NCBI GenBank assembly: GCA_005765155.1
Contig: VCCP01000005.1
Coordinates: forward strand, 1,116,001-1,180,000
Origin: Zelopaecilomyces penicillatus
Lineage: Eukaryota; Ascomycota; Sordariomycetes; Hypocreales; Pseudodiploosporaceae
Length of the DNA: 64,000 nt
Direction: 5' to 3'
In this document: positions 26,101 to 38,741 of the stretch, piece after piece
How positions within the stretch are numbered: the stretch's first letter is position 1
Layout of the letters: each line of letters opens with the position of its first letter
The notes under the pieces: model-generated
Database searches by the model: none
The model's input: the letters and a program-made list of their open reading frames with translations, nothing else
Told to the model about the DNA's origin: nothing
Program-made: the position numbers and the translations under genes

Positions 26101-28283
26101 CTAACAGAACGCTTTCCAACTTGAATAGAGAGGCCTCTGACTTGAAGGCTCCGAATAGTGACTTTTCTATTTATCAGTATTACATTCGCGCAGCTGGCAG
26201 AGGCATAGTCGCCGCATATTTTACTTTCACGCTACTATGGTTAATATGTGATGACTTTTCAGGTCAGTGGCAGTATTATTTTTATACAATACGATATTCC
26301 CCATACTAAGGATAACCCAGTTGTTATTGTTGATTGGTGGTCGTCTGCCAACAAAAAGAGTCCCAGTTACAAAACCGACAACTTGTACCTCGGAGCTTAT
26401 GCAGCGCTAAGCTTTGCTTCGCCCATGTTTATGTGTATATCATGTTGGTTAGTCGGAATGATAACACTACTGAAACTGTGGACCGCAGAGCTTACAATGC
26501 TAGGCTTCTGTTCGTCAAGATTATTTCAAACACAGCCAGAAACCTTCATAATGACCTACTAAGAACAATTATTGCGTATGTGTAACAAACAGCCTGGCTA
26601 ACACTCTTTCTTCTGTTAACGCCAAAGATAGGGCATCCTTGCGGTTCTTCCAAGAGACGGATTCTGGTTCAATCACAAATCGGTATGTGTGCTCAGTTTC
26701 TCTCTAGGTTTGAGAGTTTGTGCTCATTTTGCCAATTCTAGCTTTAGTCAAGATATGGAGCTTATTGGCATGGATCTCCCCATCACGGCTGCCAATTATA
26801 TTGCTAGTCAGTCTCTATTTCCCCAACTTCTTCTCTTATTTCATATTTATTAAGTTTTGTTAGCGGCTTGTGAATGTGCCTGCAAGATTGTGCTACTGGC
26901 AGTATTCGGTCGATATCTCTCCGTGGCGCTACCCCTTGTTCTCGGCTGTGTTTTCCTCATCCAGCGATTCTACTTGCGTACATCGCGACAGGTAAGACTA
27001 CTTGATATCGAGGCCAAAGCCCCAGTATACCTCCTCTTTCTCGAGACAGCGAGTGGCGCAAGCACAATTAGAGCGTTTGGCTGGGAGCACCTGTTCAAGA
27101 GGGTACTCGAGGCTCGCCTGGATTGGTCGCAGAGACCAGTTTATGTCCTCTACTGTATCCAGCAATGGCTTACCTTGGTTTTGGATCTCATTGTTGCTAT
27201 GCTAGCTGTCATTCTTGTCATCATTATTGTCACCTGGAGAGACGCGTTTGGCCCTGGGGCCGTTGGTGTCTCGCTGGTGACTGTCATGACATTTAGCAAT
27301 GCTTTGACACGGCTTGTGACATATTGGGCCGCGCTCGAGACATCTGTCGGCGCTGTCGGTCGTATCAAGACGTTTGTTGAAAACACACCAACAGAGGAGG
27401 AAGAGCTCCAGATACCTCACCCCATTAGCCCGCCTACAGATTGGCCGACTGCTGGTGCCATCAACTACAGCAATGTCGTTGCCACATATAAGTGTGTTCC
27501 CATCTCATCTCTTACAGCTGGCCAGACTTTGTGTGTTAATGCTAACTTGTTTAAGACCGGACGATGCACCTGTTCTCAAGAACATAACCCTTTCTATCCA
27601 GGCAGGCGAGAAAGTGGTCATATGTGGCGGCTCCGGGAGCGGCAAAACCTCATTCATACTGAGTCTGCTCCACATGATTAACTTCAAAGGGGCTATTGCT
27701 ATCGACAGTGTGGATATATCCAACCTGACACCATCTGAGCTGCGACTGCGCATCAATGTTGTGCCCCAGGAGCCGTTCCTAATGCCAGGGTCGATCCGAT
27801 TCAATGTTGATCCCTTTGGAAACGCATCAGACGAGTCTATTACAGCAGCTTTACAACGACTGCACCTGTGGGATCGTATCACCAGCCTTGGAGGTCTTGA
27901 CTCGCAGACCTCGCTTTCTTCATGGTCGGTTGGCGAGCGACAACTACTTTGCTTGGCTAGAGCCATGCTTCGCAGAGGCCATATTCTTATACTTGACGAG
28001 GCAACAAGCAGGTGAGTGACGCAATCCAATACTCAGGGGCTATGGAGCTAACAAGTAAACTCTTAGCGTGGACCCGGTTACCGAATCTGTTATGCAGGAT
28101 GTTATTGATACCGAGTTTGCCAATCACACTGTGCTCGCAGTCGTGCACCGACTCGGTTACATTGACCGATTTGACAAGGTGGCAGTTCTCGATCGTGGCA
28201 CCTTGGTCGAGTATGATAGCCCCAGTCAACTTTTAGCAAGACCGTCTATACTAGCCGACCTACAAAGGGCTAGTAAGGGTTAG
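23116..28283 (+). CDS. ABCC-type (MRP-like) full ABC exporter
   Basis: Exons by hand: 23116-23313, 23392-23926, 23984-24204, 24269-24548, 24607-24840, 24894-25621, 25693-25855, 25909-26262, 26321-26447, 26504-26575, 26632-26682, 26742-26806, 26864-27491, 27556-28011, 28067-28283. They sum to 1442 residues with matching phases at every junction. An N-terminal hydrophobic TMD0 region typical of ABCC proteins comes first, then TMD1. NBD1 has GPTGSGKST near 630, LSGGQ near 723 and LLLDDVFSGVD near 748. TMD2 spans about 830-1160. NBD2 has GGSGSGKT near 1244, a changed signature WSVGERQ near 1341 and ILILDEATSS near 1361. The gene follows the peptide synthetase on the same strand and probably exports its product or protects the producer. 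The first donor (GTGTGT at 23314) is the least certain; GTAAAT at 23281 is an alternative. Confidence 0.88.
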
Positions 28284-29901
28284 AGTAGGACTCTTCATGA
28301 GGTAAGATCGCCATGAGGATTGAGTCTTCTACGGGCATCAGTTACCTGCGCTCTTGTCATAGTACCTCTAGCCTGCTACCTCTACCCATCTATGCTCACT
28401 TATATACTATTACCTGATTGCGCAAACCATTTGACAAGTTGCCGATGCGATATATTTGGGATACAGCTCTCAATGTAGTGAATCTCCAACACCTTGGGTG
28501 GTATTGAGCCTCTCGACCTTGGGCTATAGCTTCAAATACATTAGCAAACATTCATCATCCGTTCTGCTTTGAAGGACTTGACCTAGTAATGATGTGGACC
28601 AAAATAGCCTCACGTCATTATTACTACCAAATATTACCACCATGTCTTCTGCCTCCCTTGGCTTGCCGATCCTCCCCTTGAGCAATACTTACACCAATTT
28701 TGTATGGAACATATTTCACCAACTTGTAGCGGTGAACGGCTGACAAGGTATGAAGTTCGGCCCGACGATCCGAAGTATTGTGAGGATCATCATGACTTCT
28801 TTTTTGTTTGTCTCAGAGAGCAATGGCCGGAAAGGATGCCGAAGTAGGTGGGGTTAAGAACGGGTGCGGCTGCATCATGCTGTAGGGAGATAACTACATG
28901 CACAATCGATATTTTGCCGCCGCGACTTGTGTTGATTGAATCAATAGTCCCAAATACCACGCTTCGGGAATGCCATTCATTCATCTTAAACGCCTACTTT
29001 CAGCTGAGGAGGCCCTTTCTCGAATCAATAGTGGAGTGTCATTTGTCTTACCTGAACCCGGTGTGACGTAAGAGCTTGATTGGGGCGGCTATACGGGATT
29101 CGTTACGCAAAGATGATGCCGGTCTGGAAAATCCCATGTTTGTGTATCTAGAAAGCTAGCGTGGCGATTTGTTTGCATTGCAGGTTCAGCTACCGCGAGC
29201 GATCTAATCAAGACATTTTGACAAAGATACTGTAACCTTTCTCCACACTTCGAGGTATACAGCTAAGCATCGTCGTCTTACTGGGCGAGTTGGCTCAGTT
29301 GGGTGAACACTGCATATAATGGATCTGTAAGATTTTCGTTGTCTAAGACATTGTGCGGTTTCCCTGCATCCGAGCAGATCATGATAGTTATGATATGTGC
29401 CCAAGTTTGGCTTGAAGGGGTGCCGCCGCATAGGAAAGAGTAAACTGTGCAGCAAAGAAGTGATGTGTGAATAGCAATACTCTTTTACAAAAAGAAAAAG
29501 CCAAGGCTCTAGGCTCTATAAGGATCAAAGTTTGTTGCTTGATTGGTTATCTGGCCAACTTGCTTTTAACCTTTGGCTCAAGTAGCCTAGGTAAGTTGCG
29601 TAGCTACCTACCTACCTACTAAGCCAACTTATTTACTACTTAACTGGCTAGCTGGCTGCCTTGATGGCTGATCAAGCAGAAGATAGATAGACTTGGTAGC
29701 CAGTAAAGCAGAAGGTCGATGAGCAGTGACAAAGATTGCATCACAACTAACTGCTTCTATCATTTCCATCCCCCCCCCCCCCCCCCCCCCCCCCCACTTC
29801 CATACCTCCTTGCCAACTCCTTTTTCTGATCCCACTATTCTCTTCAGTTACAAGAAATCTCACCCTTATTGCTGCTTTCAATCTTCAGGGAAAAAGCTAA
29901 A
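28284..29901. other. Intergenic region between ABC transporter and heme oxygenase gene
   Basis: No supported gene. Contains the 3' region of the transporter and the promoter of the heme oxygenase-like gene. TACCTACC and GCTAGCTGG-type short repeats occur around 29600-29660, followed by the long C-tract. Confidence 0.6.
29770..29795. repeat. C26 homopolymer
   Basis: Twenty-six consecutive C bases, ending 106 bases before the ATG of the heme oxygenase-like gene, so inside its promoter or 5' leader. The exact length is uncertain because long homopolymers are easily miscounted in sequencing and assembly. Confidence 0.85.
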
Positions 29902-31263
29902 ATGTCTGAAACCATCCCCATTGTGGATGGGACGAACGATCATCGACTTCCGCTCTGCAAGGAGATCCCCAAGAGCACGACAAAGATTCACGCCAAGGTC
30001 AATAAGCTTATCGTGGCAAGGCTACCTCTAGCCCTACCCCCTCGTGCCTCTGATCCTGGTGCCTTTGCTACCGGGATGCTCCATATAGCTCCTATATACG
30101 CCACTTTCGAAGCTCTATGGCAAGAGATACTCGATCAAGCACCTACAGCCGAAGAGAGGGACAGCCTTCTCCCTCACGAAGACAAGAATATCGATGGGAT
30201 ATCATCTCGCCCCAAAGTAGGCAAACGTATCCACGCAGTCCTCGAGCGCATATTTATACCTGGTCTGAAACGCTCAAAATCTCTCAAAGCTGACATTTGC
30301 GATATGTTCGGCTGGACATCCGAAGTGTACGATGAGCAACTCAAAGCCGTCAGCGGGACGGGAGAACTCGCTCATTTTCTTGCCCACGTTAGGCAGGTCA
30401 TTCACGAGAAACCCCACGTCCTCATTGCGTACAGTTACCTCATGTATATGGGCCTCTTCGCGGGTGGACGGTTTATTAGATCATCTTTCGAGAACGCCGG
30501 CCATCAGTTTTGGTCTGCGACATCTACCTCGCCAATAATGATGACGATGATGCGGCCGCATGGATTAGACAACACAGCAAGCCCAAACCATTCTCTGTCA
30601 GCCAGCAAGTCGACCAGCGATGATAAACCGCAACCGGAACAGAGTCGTGGTGCTGCTCTACCCTTACCCCTGCGTTTCTTACATTTTGACACATTGGCCG
30701 ATGGAGAAGACTTGAGGCGAGAATACAAAGAGAAACTGAGTGACATGGAGGATTCTCTAACCCGTGAGGAGAGAGAGGAGGTTATTCAGGAGGCACATGC
30801 CATATTCCAGAAGATTGCCTTGATCGTTGGACAGTTGGATGTGGTGATGCAGGGATCGGGACATCAACCCTCCATAATAAGTCTTTTCATTTCTCAACTT
30901 GGCTGGATTTGGAACACCCTGGACCACAGCCTTCGATACTTTGTTGACAGCAAAAAGGGAAGTCAGAACTCCGGCCACAACAGAATGTCTAGCAGTGCTA
31001 CAATGAATGGCCATTCCGCCGGCCTAGTGCTAGGTGAGGATGGGTTTGGGAATATCGATCTTTGCCCCGGTATCCCCCGCTCCATGAAGTTCTCAAAGTC
31101 GCTGAATATTCCGGTACACGGGCATATTATTACGGATTCTGGTGGCTTGGGGATGAAGCCCCAGAGAATTGCAAGTTCTGTTCTTGTTTGGATCGTCTTT
31201 GTGGCGCTGAGTTCGACGTACTTGGCGTACAAGTTCTCGACACTATTCCAGACCAGAGTGTAG
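29902..31263 (+). CDS. Heme oxygenase-like protein, tail-anchored
   Basis: Single exon, 453 residues. The N-terminal half has the heme oxygenase arrangement: a histidine in TTKIHAKVNKL (His30), which would be the proximal heme ligand; the segment GMLHIAPIYATFE; and a glycine-rich distal-helix motif, LMYMGLFAGGRF. A low-complexity Ser/Met/Pro insert follows (about residues 210-260), then a helical part and a C-terminal membrane anchor of about 20 residues (SSVLVWIVFVALSSTYLAYK). Known family members cleave heme to biliverdin, iron and CO at the ER membrane, as yeast Hmx1 does, and the C-terminal anchor fits that. The protein is longer than the animal enzymes. The frame is open 11 codons upstream without an ATG, so 29902 is the start. 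Convergent with the next gene. Confidence 0.75.
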   Translation: MSETIPIVDGTNDHRLPLCKEIPKSTTKIHAKVNKLIVARLPLALPPRASDPGAFATGMLHIAPIYATFEALWQEILDQAPTAEERDSLLPHEDKNIDGISSRPKVGKRIHAVLERIFIPGLKRSKSLKADICDMFGWTSEVYDEQLKAVSGTGELAHFLAHVRQVIHEKPHVLIAYSYLMYMGLFAGGRFIRSSFENAGHQFWSATSTSPIMMTMMRPHGLDNTASPNHSLSASKSTSDDKPQPEQSRGAALPLPLRFLHFDTLADGEDLRREYKEKLSDMEDSLTREEREEVIQEAHAIFQKIALIVGQLDVVMQGSGHQPSIISLFISQLGWIWNTLDHSLRYFVDSKKGSQNSGHNRMSSSATMNGHSAGLVLGEDGFGNIDLCPGIPRSMKFSKSLNIPVHGHIITDSGGLGMKPQRIASSVLVWIVFVALSSTYLAYKFSTLFQTRV

Positions 31264-31630
31264 GAGGCCTCACTTTCAAGAGTTTTCTTCTTTTTTTTGT
31301 GGTTTTTTTTGTCAAGTTAGCCTGCTTCCATAGAAATATGGATTGATTGATTACTCGTCTTCTTGCTGTGCGCTGAGTGCCACTGTCAACTTCCCAAATA
31401 CCCCAATCAATATGCCTAGCCAGTGAACGCTGGAATGCATCATAAACATATTTTTTGCTTCAGTGTTTTACTCCCATCCCAGAAACACGAAACGGCAATG
31501 CAAGTTCCCATCGCGTCTGCAGGTGTTTCTTCTCCTCCGAGAAGATGAGTCCTGACCCTTCGCATTCATTATTGATATTACAAACGACACCACCAACATA
31601 TATATAATAATAATAGTAAAACGCATGCGC
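31264..31630. other. Convergent 3' region
   Basis: About 370 bases between two converging genes. T-rich runs around 31287-31312 on the plus strand are in the right place for 3' end formation of the heme oxygenase-like gene. ATATATATAATAATAATAG at 31598-31616 lies just beyond the stop codon of the minus-strand gene. No gene. Confidence 0.6.
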
Positions 31631-34600
31631 CTACTGGTACGACTGCTTAGGGACAACCTGGTCAATCTGGTATATCGCCGTTTTTGCCCGCTCCCGTACA
31701 TCCAAGTCCCTGTCATTAAGCCTCAACCCATCCAACTTTTTGTAAAACCCCAGTTTTTGTAGCTCATGCGCTCGCTGTACACGGGCTTGAGTTTCATCAT
31801 CATCCTCTGAGCCAGTCAGGTTGATAACCAGGTGGCAGACTGCCACTCGTACCTCCTTGTCATTGTTGGTACATTGCTGACAGAGGACCCTAAGGAGCTC
31901 GGTTTGTGCAACCACCAGCTGCCGGTGACGAGGGATACTGGCGGCCATGTGGACGAGAATGAAGACAACGGCGGCAACGATTTTCGCCTGAGGATGGAGT
32001 ACTCGCTTCTCTCGCCCAGCCATGGGGGCCCTGCCAGGGAATGGATTCACTACCTTTATCCGAAGCTTTGAGGCCAGTATTTCGAAGAGTCTATCTTGAC
32101 CAATAGCACTGAATACGTAATCAATCATGTCAGTTGTCTCGCAGGGTGACTCTGCTGTGGCTCCCGAGCCCGGCCCTATCAGATTTCGAATGAAGTCTAG
32201 GCCTTGCTCCTGAATAGCAATATCGTCATTTCTGGCCTTGCGAGTCGGATTGAGTTCCGCCTCTCGTATGGTTGCAAGCCTGTCCTCTGCTTGCCGCAAT
32301 TGGGATGAGCGAGATGCATCCAGTTCCCGAATAGTTCCATTTGTGCCATAAAGCCATCGAAGTGGTTCATCCGATGGTGGACTGTCCATATCCTCATCAC
32401 AATCATCACCAGACGCTTGCCTAGACCGCGGGCTATTTAGCACCGAGTCTTGGGTTTCATCATGAATGAGCTGCACTAGCCACCCAGGCTCGAGTTGCTC
32501 CAAGCATGCTCGTTTCGATTCAGGCGATATAGCAACGACAAAATGCTTCAATGCCCAGAGTGCATTGAGCCGCAGCGCAGGGTCGTCAGAGTGGGCATGC
32601 TCGCAAAGAACCTTCATGATTCCATTTTCAGCCAGAAGCTAATTGGTATTAGTATTTATGTCATTTATGCAACACAGAGAATAACTGTCACAGTAGGGGG
32701 TTACGTACCTCTCGCACAGGGCTGACCTCCACGACAAGATTGCAGATGGTCGCCGTTGCTGCAATCTGGACGTTTATATCTGGGTGTTTCATGAATCGGT
32801 AGACTGGCAAGGCAACCGCATGATCGACCAAAGCAGTTCTCAAAACGCTGATCGAGCGAGATAGCATCCTTACAACGTGACAAGCAGCAATAATGACCGA
32901 CAAGGGATTGGTTCCATAGCCCGATGCCAGACTTGGTGAAGAGCTAACTTCAGCACTGCTGGGCTTATCCTTGCTTCGTTCTTTAGGTTGTCGCGGCCGT
33001 TTGGGAGACTCTGTAAGAGATTCGAACACGTATGATACAGAGTCTTCAGCAACGAGAGCTTTCCTGTAATCCTCCTTCCCTGAAGCCAATGCGCCAATGC
33101 CCTTGAGAGCAGACTCTCGAAGTCTCAATCGATGAGCGAGGAGAGGATTCTGGCCCCCATCCCCCAACTGTGACAAGGCGGACGAGTTTTCGACGTCCAT
33201 ATCATTTTCAGTTTGTGGAGACCAGAATTTTGGCTGTTCCAAAACCGCAACAGGCTCATAAGCACGTTTTAGAAGTTTGGTTAGAGTCTTAATGGCCGAG
33301 CACTCATACGCAGCTTTCTGCAAGTATTCGCTGTCGGTGATGAGCCGCGCCAACACTACAGGTGCCCTTTCCAGAATGAAGTAATGCGTTGCATCCGCTG
33401 GCTCGTCAGAATCTGGGCTATCCTTATCATGCTTAGCTATTAAATCAATGAGAACCGGCACCACAAGTAGTCCAAGGCTTGTCTCTCGTACACCCTTTCT
33501 ACCTAAACCCGCCCTGAATAAAGCAGTGAGAACAGACGCTGCCACCAGACGTTCGTAGCCATTTAGAGACCGTACCAGATGCACAAGCCAAGGGATCAGG
33601 GGGCTTTCGGCTTCATCATTAGAGTTGTTATCGCTGCCCCTGCCAAGTCTCTGGAAGCGGGCTGAATCCCAGACGGCAGAAGAACTAAGTTTGGATAGGG
33701 AATTCCGACTAGGTGTCCTCGACTCTGATCTGTCTGGGGTGGCGAAAGAGGAGTTTGAAGCCGCTGGGCTTCGGGATGGAGCAGTGTGGGCAGTTGGTAA
33801 TATGTAATCCATAGCCGTAAGCTTTTGCTGTTTGGTGTCTCCATTACCAGTGGATTCTAATTCCAGCTTTGAGCCAGACAAAGCCTTGGAAGGTTCGAAT
33901 TTTATGGAAGGGAAAACAGCAAGGATTGCTGGAGAGTTTACGAGCCTATGAGCTCGGTATTTTGAATCACCAAGGATTGTACTGATGGCATCTAGGATCG
34001 GGCCAATCTTGGCACCAGGGCGGGCTGATTCGGGGAAAACCTCCGATAGCCCATCATTGTAAGCCAACTCTTCGCCACCAGGAATGACATATCCTGTACT
34101 GACAGCAAAGCTGGCCAATTGGGAGGCTAGAAGATCTAGAACACCTGCGGTTGCCAGAGCATGTTGGTGTCGTTCCTCTCGACATAAGCGGCATATCAGG
34201 CCAGCAGCAAGCGTTACTTGTGATTGTAAAAGATGTTTTGGGGAAGTAATGGAAAAAATTAGGCAAAAGGATTTAAGATGATGAGAGGAAGAGAACACGC
34301 TGTCAGCAATCGTCTGAACATCGAGGGGTGAAGACGGAAGTGCCAAGGTTGTGGCAGCTGCGATATCTGTAATGGCCCTAAGGGCAGCGACGACAAGCTG
34401 AGGGGCATTCGTGCTCGGGGATATGCAAGTGAGAATCGCTGGAAGAGCTCGGGCAGCGTGCAAGGGCGGTAGAAATGAAGGTCCTCCTAGACATTAAACC
34501 ACAGCAGTTAGCAACAATCCATTAGGACAAGTATCTCAAGAAGGAGGGGGTCGGCACGAGGCCCAGCGAGTACTTACCATTGGCAAAGCTGGCGATGAGC

Positions 34601-34875
34601 TGCAGAGCTTGCAGCCTGACGCGATCCTCTTCAGAAAGAGGTCGACCGGTTGGTTGGATGCGGGCGTCTCTAGCACTATTCACCTTGGTCGGAGTCCGAG
34701 TCGAAGATAGAGTCCTGACAATGGGGTCCAGCACACCGAGGCCGACCCACGCCTCTTTTTTCTGAATGTGACCGACAACCTCATTTTTGAGCGCCTGCAA
34801 AGCAGCCGTCTGCTCCGGATATGTTTTGGCGCTTCGTAGCTGGGCCAGGATGGGAGAATTCTGGGGGCGAGCCAT
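31631..34875 (-). CDS. Armadillo-repeat GID ubiquitin-ligase subunit (ARMC8/Vid28/Gid5 type)
   Basis: Exons on the minus strand: 34875-34578, 34486-32709, 32638-31631; 1027 residues. Introns of 91 and 70 nt (GTAAGT and GTACGT donors) join in phase. The N-terminus has a short lead followed by ALQALKNEVVGHIQKKE, which matches the conserved start of ARMC8 family proteins. The rest is alpha-helical armadillo-like repeats broken by a Ser/Pro-rich insert (about residues 330-400, LSKLSS region). The C-terminal part contains NALWALKHFVVAIS and VRVAVCHLVINLTG, typical of the family. In yeast and animals this protein is the scaffold that joins substrate receptors to the GID/CTLH E3 ligase, which degrades gluconeogenic enzymes. 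The frame upstream of 34875 is open for 24 more codons but has no ATG. Confidence 0.82.
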
Positions 34876-37546
34876 GGGGGCGGCGGGCAGCAGCGGCTTG
34901 CCGATCTGTTGGCGGCGAGAGTCGAGGAGGTAGGTTTTGTAGCTCAATGCTTGAATCGAGGTAGCTCGGTTATTCGTTATTCCTGCGATTGACGCATGGG
35001 AAGATGCTGTGTTATCTTATTGTGGCGAGGCAAGGCGGGCGTCAAGCACCGCTTCAGCTAGCTAATGAATGGCTCTCGATGCGCCAGCCAAAGCTGGGGA
35101 GGGGTGGTAGCAGCACGTAGTTGCAAGGCAGCTGCGGATTGGAAAGAACTGGGAGCAAGAAAATAACAGTAGAATGAACTGTAAAGAATTGTAGGAAGCG
35201 CTATTATTCGATGGCAATGATTCAAAGGGAGATTTTGGATTCAGCTTGCAAAACAGATTCACGACCTGCTGCTGGCTTGGGCACGTAACATTGGACGTCA
35301 ATGACAGCGTTGCTCTGGCTTAGACATCGGCGGCACGTGTTTTTTCCTTATCTTATCGGCTCCAACAGCCACACTGGGGCAGCCCCACGAACTACCAACT
35401 TGGCTTGTCTTCAGCATCAACGTCAACGTCGATACAGATCTGCACAGATCTCCACAGAGGCGCTGAATGGTAACTTGAACGACTAGTAGTAAGATATTCT
35501 GTCCACTTGTGCACAAGTATAGTCTGCGAGATCCGCAACCTGTCTTACGAGTTTCTGGTCATGAATGATATGCTCTGGCGAACCTTTCCTACATCAGGCA
35601 AAGTCGAGGGCCAGATTGATGATTGACTGTGCTTGAACGGGGCCTGGACAGCGGACTTTGACGTATTGATCGATTGATATCTGCGTGCAACCCCAGATAG
35701 ATTGCATACTTTCCCCGCGGTTAGGTTGTTAGCGAGCGAACTAGGTGCCAATTGCCTACGCAAATACTACACACGGAAGATGTACATCATCAGACCTGCG
35801 GTTTCTTAACACGAAACAGCATCTAGCACTGGAGCTACTTGATCCATACACATCCAGGCGTTGCTATAATAGTTATCCGATGCGCGGATGCACGGATTAG
35901 ACAATTGCACAATCGCCTCCTAGAGCCGGCACAGCTTGGGTAGCATAGCATGATTCAGTAGCACGACATAGCCATAAGAAATAGGCTTGTACGACGGGTA
36001 GGGCCTCCGGTGCGGTGGAGTCTGTGCGATCAGAAACACAACGAGAGACAGTGCAGGAACGAATCATTTGGCGATACCACGGCACGAGGGCTAGCAGATG
36101 ACGCCCATTGATCCGCTGACGAGAAGCTTATTTTCGAGCCCGCGTCTAGTTGCAATGCCCATGCATGCATTTTATCTCTCTTTCGCATTATGCATGTATA
36201 GTCAAGACTGCAATTGCTCGTTTCATGATGGGGCAGCGCTGCTCATTGGGGTGGGTGGTGTTGAGGATGACGAGGGTGCATCATAATAAGATGCAGTACA
36301 GTGGTGTACCTGGCAGATGGACGTACAATTGTACCAAGTAATATGGATTAGCGTTCGACTACCTCTCCCTACTAACAGACCCAATTAGTACTAATATATT
36401 GAACACAGCATTCGTACCCGTCATGAGAGATCAGCTCTAGACGCATAACAGACGCATAACGTAACAGAAAAGCCAAGGCGTCTGACCGCAACTGGCCTCT
36501 GCCTGCCAGGGAGAGGTGAATGGTGCATGCTAAACTGCCGCCTTGCCGAACTCCAGCCAGTTGAAGCCCAAGCCATGCGTGTAAAGCGGTGATGCAAACT
36601 CCAGCTACCACTGCCCGCTCCGCTGGGGCTGGACGGCAAGCTTACTTTTTTGAACGGACCCCAACACGTAGGTAAAGATAGGATGAAGGAGAAAGGGAAA
36701 AAAGAGAATATATGACTATGCATTTCATCCAGACCAGACCAGCCCGCACGGGACGGACTGGTTCGACGGGCCTGTCCGCAGGGTTTACGTGGATGGAACT
36801 GGAAGACAATAGCACTAGAGTTTGTCAACCACCCCGCCAAAGACCAGAAAAATCCCACCTCCGGCAACCTTCGCCTCTTTCTTGCCCGCTCACGTATCGC
36901 CTAGATCTTGGGGCTGCTTTTTGTCTGCGATCGTCGTTTTCTCCGCGTTCTGTCGCTTCGTCCATGTCCCTTCCCCTTCTCTTGGCAAACCCCACACCCC
37001 TGGTCTTGCCGTCGACTTCTGCTGCTCTCTCGCGCTGTCTTTGTTCCAGGCGCTGCCAGCTCACGGGTTGATGTGTGGTGTCCTGCATCTGCATCCGCAT
37101 CCGTCGCTGCGCCCCCAAAGTGCTCGACCACTCACGCCGTCGGCTGGCCGCCACCAAGCTAAAATCAATCGCGCTCTTCTTCGGCCCACGCCAAGGGTGC
37201 CGTGGCCCCGTTTCTGGTGTCCAGTTCTGGTTCCTACGAACAGCGAAGCCGCCATATAAAACCTCCCTGGGTGGCTTCCCGGTTGGACAAACCAATCAGA
37301 CCCGTTGTGGGAGAAAAAGAAGCGTTGACTGCACGCTGAACTGCACGCCGACCTGGACGCCGACTGAGAGCCTGGCTGGCGACCCGACAACTCGACCGCC
37401 CCGACAGTCTTTCAAGGTTTTTTCTGTGTTGGCCATAACTCGACTGTGTCCCTCCCTATCGGCTGTCCCCGTCCTCTGGGCCATTTTCCATATTCCGTTG
37501 CGCACTATTTTCACGCTTCAAGCCGCCAAACGATGTGCTTCAGACC
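34876..37546. other. Divergent intergenic region, GID5-like (-) / PHO80-like (+)
   Basis: About 2.7 kb shared by the two divergent genes. A palindromic CACGTG at 35334-35339 lies nearer the minus-strand gene. The 700 bases before the cyclin start codon are C/T-rich on the plus strand, as often seen in fungal 5' leaders. No reading frame in the middle has coding character. Confidence 0.55.
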
Positions 37547-38741
37547 ATGTTGAAGACGTCGCCCATCCTCTCCAGCTCGACCAATGCTTCCTCTCCGGCC
37601 TTCCGTCATGCGTCGTCTCGCTCATCTCTCGACTCAACCCGAATGCCGACTGCGGTCGCAAGGCCGCAGCAGCGCCGTTCCTCCGCTTCGGCTTCTTCCT
37701 CAGACGTCTCCTCTGTGAGGCACTCAACGTCTGCGCGTCGCATATCAGGAGACACCGCCGTTCAGAGTGTCGCCACTGACAGCATGGACGGCATCCAGCA
37801 CTCTCTTTCTGCGTCTACTTCTACTTCCACATCTATGTCTGTGTCTGTCGCCGGTCAGCCAATTTCTGCCCAACACCAAACCCCACCTTCCCTTTCGACA
37901 CAGCCTATGGCGGCACCCTCGACAGTATCGCCTACACAAGCAGCACCATTGCAGCCGTCAAGTTCTTTGTCACCCAACAAGCGAAGAGGCTCTGTAGTCA
38001 ACCAGAGCATTGCGCCGGCTATGACAACCGAATCAGCGTCATCAACCACCGATCATCAAGGGCCCACCTCATCCCCGAAAACGGCCAAGCGGGTCAAACC
38101 CCCAGAACAACCACCCAAAGTTGTACCGATCAGATACGAATTCTGCGCTGTTGAAGATGTGGTGGAATTGATTGCACACATGCTCGCGGAGCTCATTGCG
38201 ACGAACGATGCGATACGAATATCTAGCGGCGGTCTAACCCGGTTTCATTCCAGGTGAGTCTGTCTTTGTCCCCACAATGAGTGATCTTTCTAACAAGGAC
38301 GATAGGACTGCGCCCGCAATATCCGTGCGAGACTACCTGCATCGTTTGGCAAAACATGCCACCCTGACCCCGCCGCTACTATTGGCAATGGTGTACTATA
38401 TTGACCGGCTATGCGCACTCTACCAGGACTTTACGATCAACACGTTGACTGTTCACCGTTTCTTAATTACGGCGGCCACTGTGGCAGCCAAGGGATTATC
38501 AGATTCGTTTTGGAACAACACAACCTACGCCAGGGTAGGGGGTGTGCGGGTAGCTGAACTCAAGATGCTTGAGCTTGAATTCCTGTATCGAGTGGATTGG
38601 AAAATCGTCCCCAATCCCGAAGTGCTTGTGGCATATTATCAGGGTCTGGTGGAGCGAACGCCCGGATATGTTATGGAATCTGATGCCTCATCAGATGACG
38701 ACTTTGACGACGATGAAGATGTTGACGATGTCGAGCAATAA
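37547..38741 (+). CDS. Pho80-type cyclin
   Basis: Exons 37547-38253 and 38306-38741, with a 52-nt intron (GTGAGT...GATAG), encode 380 residues. The first ~190 residues are Ser/Thr/Pro/Gln-rich and probably disordered. The cyclin fold begins near VPIRYEFCAVEDVVELIAHML and continues across the splice as LTRFHSR|TAPAISVRDYL, then LLLAMVYYIDRLC, LTVHRFLITAATVAAKGLSD and YARVGGV. That order is characteristic of Pho80 / Neurospora PREG proteins rather than of cell-cycle cyclins. The C-terminus is a run of Asp and Glu. Known members bind the Pho85-type kinase and inhibit the phosphate-response transcription factor when phosphate is plentiful. ATG at 37547 was chosen; the ATG at 37533 is in another frame. 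Confidence 0.86.
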
